From: Thermococcus sp. CX2
GTDB lineage: Archaea; Methanobacteriota_B; Thermococci; Thermococcales; Thermococcaceae
Assembly: GCF_012027555.1 (NCBI RefSeq)
Contig: NZ_SNUQ01000004.1
Location: 30,284-94,283, forward strand
Direction: 5' to 3'
DNA length: 64,000 nt
Part shown: piece after piece, positions 60,398 through 64,000 of the stretch
How the letters are laid out: every line of letters begins with the position of its first letter
How positions within the stretch are numbered: position 1 is the first letter of the stretch
Notes under the pieces: generated by a model
The model's database searches: none
Seen by the model: the letters and a program-made list of their open reading frames with translations, nothing else
What the model was told of the DNA's origin: nothing
Translations under genes and position numbers: made by a program

Positions 60398-60706
60398 TTA
60401 AACCTCCTCGGGTGGGTAATACCGTTGGAACGTCATATCATCGACTATTTCAAAGTATCCCAACTTGTCCTCTAAAACCTTTGCCATGTCTCTCACAATA
60501 CGCGCTTGGATCGGCCAGGTGACGGCCATTGCGAAAGGTTTGCGAGGAGTAAAGCGGGCGAAGGCCACGTATATGACGGTCTTATCTTCCTCGACGATAA
60601 TCTTTGTCACGAGGCCCTCACTTACTATGTCCATCTCTGTGAAGGGGTTCTTCACCTCCTTCAGCAGTTTGAGTATCTCCTCAGCCCTCAAGCACCATTC
60701 CTCCAA
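60398..60706 (-). CDS. DUF59 (MIP18/SufT-like) protein
   Basis: 102 aa. NPFTEMDIVSEGLVTKIIVEEDKTVIYVAFA matches the DUF59 fold used in late iron-sulfur cluster assembly, though the usual Cys after the second strand is not seen (FTPRKPFAM instead). Overlaps the ArsA-like ATPase by 26 nt, which suggests a functional pair. Confidence 0.78.
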   Translation of the reverse strand: MEEWCLRAEEILKLLKEVKNPFTEMDIVSEGLVTKIIVEEDKTVIYVAFARFTPRKPFAMAVTWPIQARIVRDMAKVLEDKLGYFEIVDDMTFQRYYPPEEV

Positions 60707-61673
60707 GCTCTTCGAGCCACTTCATCCCCCTCGGCTCCTCCGCGAACATGGGGACCTTCACGACATCAACGCCCCTGAACTTCTTTTCGACCTCCCTCAG
60801 AACCCTTTCCTGGGCCTCGAGTCTGACCTTAAGTTCGGGTATATCCCTCTCCAGCGTGATGACCTTGTTTATGACTATCATGTTGAAGGGCACCTTGAAC
60901 TTCTTGAGGCTCTCGTAGGCCCTCTCTGTTTCGTAGAGCGGTAGCATCTCTGGGTTCATAACTGCAACTACGCTCGTCCTGTCTGGATCGGTTATGACCT
61001 TCTCAACGAAAGCAACCTCCTCGCGGTAAGTCCTCAGCTCCCTCATAACTGGATCCTCTTCCTCCTCCTTGGGCAGGGTGAACTCCTCACCTTCAAGCAC
61101 GAACTTCTGCTCTCCGTGTATCTTTGCAACGGCCCTCCTGCGCTCCAAAATCTTTCTCCTTATCTCTATTAGCTTGTCCGCCCAGATGAGGGAAATCTTT
61201 GGCAAAGCTAAAACCCTCAGTGTTAGACCTGTGGGGGGTGTGTCAAAGATTATGACGTCCCATTCCTCACCATTAGAGAGTATCTCCCTAATAGCTTCGA
61301 GCGTGGCATACTCCTCTATGCCCGGGGAAAAGCTGAGCACCTCAAAATACTTCTCGAGGTTTATGACGGTCAGATAGCGGTACATGTGCTTGAGGTTCTT
61401 CTCCAGGTGCTTGAGATAGGACTTTATGAGCTTCTCCATGTCCAGCTCGCTCGCGTAGAGGTTCTCCATCAGCTTCTTCGGTTTGTCGTTGAGCTTCACC
61501 ATGAAGACGTCGCCCAGGTTGTGTGCCGGATCGAGGGAGACTATGAGCGTTTTGTAGCCCCTTTTAGCGAGGGCCACGGACAGGGCTGCACTCGTCGTGG
61601 TTTTGCCCACTCCCCCTTTTCCGATGACGAACACCGTCCTAAACTTTCCCTTTGGAATTAGATATTCCCTCAT
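60681..61673 (-). CDS. ArsA/Get3-like ATPase
   Basis: 330 aa. Deviant P-loop GKGGVGKTTTSAAL at about 18-31, switch region DPAHNLGD, and DTPPTGLTLRVLALP match the ArsA/Get3 family. Archaeal members target tail-anchored membrane proteins or act as metallochaperones; the usual arsenite-binding cysteines are not apparent. Upstream of DUF59 in one operon. Confidence 0.92.
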   Translation of the reverse strand: MREYLIPKGKFRTVFVIGKGGVGKTTTSAALSVALAKRGYKTLIVSLDPAHNLGDVFMVKLNDKPKKLMENLYASELDMEKLIKSYLKHLEKNLKHMYRYLTVINLEKYFEVLSFSPGIEEYATLEAIREILSNGEEWDVIIFDTPPTGLTLRVLALPKISLIWADKLIEIRRKILERRRAVAKIHGEQKFVLEGEEFTLPKEEEEDPVMRELRTYREEVAFVEKVITDPDRTSVVAVMNPEMLPLYETERAYESLKKFKVPFNMIVINKVITLERDIPELKVRLEAQERVLREVEKKFRGVDVVKVPMFAEEPRGMKWLEELGGMVLEG

Positions 61674-61682
61674 GCTACCACC

Positions 61683-61949
61683 TCAGTCTATGTCGAACAT
61701 CCCGGCTATCTCTGCAAATATGTCATCCATATTTATTGCCCTCTGTTGCATCACGTGCATCTCCTTGACCATGTGGGGCATAAGCCTAATCACAAGCGTC
61801 GTTGGGGGTGAGGGTATGCCAACGAAGGCTCCCATAAGGACGAGGGCGAAGACGTTCTCCAGCTCCCTGAGCTCGAACTCTATGTATTCCGTGGACTGAT
61901 GCCTGAGGGACTCCATAAACCCCTTGAGAAACTGCTTTATTGGCTCCAA
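61683..61949 (-). CDS. Small helical hypothetical protein upstream of ArsA-like ATPase
   Basis: 88 aa, helical, with a hydrophobic middle (FALVLMGAFVGIPSPPTTLVIRLMPHM). 9 bp upstream of the ArsA-like gene; first gene of the operon. No family recognised. Confidence 0.75.
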   Translation of the reverse strand: MEPIKQFLKGFMESLRHQSTEYIEFELRELENVFALVLMGAFVGIPSPPTTLVIRLMPHMVKEMHVMQQRAINMDDIFAEIAGMFDID

Positions 61950-61989
61950 TGTTCACACCTCCGAAAAAACAAAATTAAAAAGGAAAGGT

Positions 61990-63690
61990 TCAAGCGGTGG
62001 CATACTCCTCGGCCGGCTTCTTCCAGGCCGCGTACCAGTCGAAGACGAGGAGCACGTTGAGGATCAGGCCAACGACGGTTATGAGGGACACCCAGAACCC
62101 TGGCTTGATGACGACGAGGAACCAGGCCAGTGCTGCCGTAACTGTAATCCACAGGAAGAGCGCTGGGATGAGGACGGCCCATTTCCAGGCTCCCTCTGGC
62201 CTCTGAACCTTTGCTACCCAGAGCGAAGCCGTCATCATGGCTATGCTCGCGAGCATCTGGTTCATGCCGCTGAAGGCAGGCCATATGATGAGCCAGCTTC
62301 CGCCCCAGGCCAGGTAGATACCGAAGATGGCGAGAATAAACGATGCAATCCACTTGTTCTTGAGGATCTCAGGTCCGTTGACCATCTCTATAATCTCCTG
62401 CCAGGCGAACCTTCCAAGCCTCGTCGCCGTGTCTAGGGTCGTGAGGGCAAAGGCCGAGACCCAGAGGCTGGCGAAGATGGTTCCGGTCTTGACGTCTACG
62501 CCGAAGGCGTCGTTGAGACCGTAGGCGTAGCTCTTGGAGAAGATGGTCACCTTACCGATGGTTCCCGCCACTTGTGGAGCGTATATCTGACCCCAGTTGG
62601 AGGCGGTTATGCTAACTCCCGCATCGGCGAAGACCTGGTATCCGTAGATGGCTATGGATGCGATGACGATGGTCGAGAGGAGACCCTCGGTGAACATTCC
62701 GCCGTAGCCGACCATAAGGCCATGGAGCTCGTTGTCGAGCTGCTTGCTTGAGGTTCCGGAGCCAACTATGGAGTGGAATCCACTCAGCGCTCCACAGGCG
62801 ATGACAAGCGGTATCGTTGGCCAGAACGGTGATGGCTTACCGCCGACTACGTTGGCGGACCAGGTGGTGAAGGCTGGGGCGGTGAAGGTTCCAACACCCT
62901 TGAGGCCGACGACGATGAACGCTAGACCACCTACTATGAGGCCGAACCAAAGGATGTAGGCGTTGAGGTAGTCCCTGGGCTGCAGGAGGATCCATACCGG
63001 GAGCGATGAGGCTATAATGACATAGACTCCAAGGGCGATGTACCAGGTCTCCTTACTCGCGACGAGCGGGTACTGGAAGCCAATCCATATTGCTATGATG
63101 AGGAGCACTATTCCGATTATTGTACCCAGCTTGAAGTCAATCTGCACCTTGTAAAGCAGGTATCCGAGAATTACTGCAACGCCTAAGAAGAGCAGCGAAG
63201 CGGTTGCTGCTTCTGGAGTGCTGACGAATATTCCTGAAATGACCGCGGCGAAAGCGGCTATGACGAGAACCAGCGCGAACCAGACGTAGAGCTCGAAGGC
63301 CATGCTCGTCCTCTTGCTCATGAGCTTTCCTGCGATCCACTGGATGGACTTTCCATCGTAGCGGACAGATGACATCAGAGCCAGGTAGTCATGGACGGCA
63401 CCTATGAAGACGTTTCCAAACCAGACCCAGATGAGTCCTGGCAGCCATCCCCAGGCCATAGCAACTGCTGGACCGACGATTGGTCCTGCTCCGGCTATGC
63501 TCGCGAAGTGGTGGCCGTAAAGAACCATTGGGTGTGCCGGGACGTAGTCAACGCCGTCGTAGAGCCTGTGTGCCGGGGTTGGTCTGTTGGGGTCGGCCTT
63601 AACGACCTTGTTCTGGAGACCCCTTCCGTAGGTAACGTACATGCCGGCGTATATTGCAGCTGCTATCAAGATTATTACAGCGGAGTTCAT
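61990..63690 (-). CDS. cstA: CstA-type peptide/pyruvate transporter (carbon starvation protein)
   Basis: About 566 aa with numerous hydrophobic helices; N-terminal DGVDYVPAHPMVLYGHHFASIAGAGPIVGPA is the CstA signature. Imports peptides or pyruvate under starvation. GGAGGTGCAACC precedes ATG 63690; the longer frame start at 63738 lies in the promoter. Confidence 0.94.
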   Translation of the reverse strand: MNSAVIILIAAAIYAGMYVTYGRGLQNKVVKADPNRPTPAHRLYDGVDYVPAHPMVLYGHHFASIAGAGPIVGPAVAMAWGWLPGLIWVWFGNVFIGAVHDYLALMSSVRYDGKSIQWIAGKLMSKRTSMAFELYVWFALVLVIAAFAAVISGIFVSTPEAATASLLFLGVAVILGYLLYKVQIDFKLGTIIGIVLLIIAIWIGFQYPLVASKETWYIALGVYVIIASSLPVWILLQPRDYLNAYILWFGLIVGGLAFIVVGLKGVGTFTAPAFTTWSANVVGGKPSPFWPTIPLVIACGALSGFHSIVGSGTSSKQLDNELHGLMVGYGGMFTEGLLSTIVIASIAIYGYQVFADAGVSITASNWGQIYAPQVAGTIGKVTIFSKSYAYGLNDAFGVDVKTGTIFASLWVSAFALTTLDTATRLGRFAWQEIIEMVNGPEILKNKWIASFILAIFGIYLAWGGSWLIIWPAFSGMNQMLASIAMMTASLWVAKVQRPEGAWKWAVLIPALFLWITVTAALAWFLVVIKPGFWVSLITVVGLILNVLLVFDWYAAWKKPAEEYATA

Positions 63691-63702
63691 GGTTGCACCT
63701 CC

Positions 63703-63778
63703 ACGAAAGTTTTCGGAGTAGTGTAAAATTGTGTTCATATAAATGCTTTTCGGCGATGGGCTGAAAGTTTTTCGACTT
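63703..63778 (-). promoter_or_regulatory. cstA promoter with repeated GAAAGTTTTCG motif
   Basis: TATA CATTTATATG (63737-63746, minus) with BRE CCGAAAAG. CGAAAGTTTTCG (63704-63715) downstream and GAAAGTTTTTCG (63765-63776) upstream flank it, as candidate operators. Confidence 0.4.
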
Positions 63779-63873
63779 TTAACTAAAAGTTGGAAATATT
63801 GCTCTCAACTCGACGGAAAAAAACTTTAAGCAGAGCGTAACTGGAAAAAGGGGGTAGAAAAGAGCTCCTCCCG

Positions 63874-64000
63874 TCACCCTATTTCTATGAGTGCTTGTCC
63901 TGTGTCGACGGTTTGGCCTTCTTTGACGAGGATTTTCTTTACTACGCCGTCCTTTGGCGCGGGGATTTCATTCTCCATTTTCATGGCCTCGAGGACGAGT
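63874..64000 (-). CDS. Biotin carboxyl carrier protein, C-terminal part
   Basis: Partial at the window edge. The last 41 codons read VLEAMKMENEIPAPKDGVVKKILVKEG and end in ALIEIG; EAMKM contains the biotinylated Lys. Probably the gamma subunit of a decarboxylase or acyl-CoA carboxylase such as methylmalonyl-CoA decarboxylase or oxaloacetate decarboxylase; upstream genes lie outside the window. Confidence 0.9.
   Translation of the reverse strand, partial: LVLEAMKMENEIPAPKDGVVKKILVKEGQTVDTGQALIEIG

Noticed and set aside
1..64000. CRISPR arrays, tRNA, rRNA and insertion sequences
   Set aside because: No regularly spaced direct repeats, no cloverleaf-type sequence and no transposase reading frame seen in the window.

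Overview
The window is chromosomal DNA of a hyperthermophilic euryarchaeon of the order Thermococcales, most likely Thermococcus. The archaeal rpl7ae-rps28e-rpl24e-ndk-infB (aIF5B) group, Alba, prefoldin alpha, a short archaeal PurA, Lhr, a glyoxylate reductase of the Thermococcus type, HVO_0476, UPF0248 and DUF134 proteins, GGAGGTG-type ribosome binding sites and BRE/TATA promoters such as CGAAAGCC-TTTTAAATA all point there. Coding density is high, genes sit on both strands, and I see no rRNA, tRNA, CRISPR array or intact insertion sequence.

Layout. 1-4.5 kb: stomatin, a fused PUA / PP-loop sulfotransferase-like reductase / ferredoxin protein, a membrane-tethered winged-helix protein and a zinc-ribbon protein. 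4.5-9.4 kb: the ribosomal protein / ndk / aIF5B group, interrupted by an unrelated secreted protein and preceded by a box C/D-like element next to the gene of the C/D-binding protein L7Ae. 9.4-14.9 kb: two very large overlapping genes, an 814-aa protein of unknown fold and a ~1004-aa protein with a PD-(D/E)XK-like motif followed by SF2 helicase motifs. This is the best candidate in the window for an undescribed (defence or DNA-processing) system. 15-29 kb: housekeeping genes (RNA m5U methyltransferase, glyoxylate reductase, DHPS-like protein, TatD, MBL hydrolase, M20 peptidase, Lhr, iron alcohol dehydrogenase, MFS) with two box C/D-like RNAs. 29.6-33.5 kb: a tightly overlapping four-gene operon (PLP enzyme, DUF1611/DgcN-like, PP-loop, GNAT) of unknown product. 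33.6-38.4 kb: MtnA-like isomerase, NTPase, CBS-zinc protein, Alba, PurB and the remains of a surface protein. 38.4-39.9 kb: an AT-rich gene desert.

39.9-54.6 kb is a metal / iron-sulfur neighbourhood. It holds a DUF134 regulator, three NifX-like cluster-binding proteins, two ferredoxin-containing MinD-type ATPases transcribed divergently from one of the NifX genes, a molybdate/tungstate ABC importer with ModD and a Mop-like TOBE protein, NAD synthetase and a zinc alcohol dehydrogenase. Two NifX promoters 7.4 kb apart share a conserved block containing a GCATATGC palindrome, a TATA box and a DtxR-like TTAGG..CCTAA element, so these genes look like one metal-responsive regulon. 54.7-64 kb: prefoldin alpha, a DUF2341 secreted protein, a sugar epimerase, PurA, a lipase-like hydrolase, an ArsA/DUF59 cluster, CstA and the end of a biotin carrier protein gene.

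Start codons were chosen from Shine-Dalgarno spacing or, where the TATA box lies about 25 bases before the ATG, as leaderless starts.
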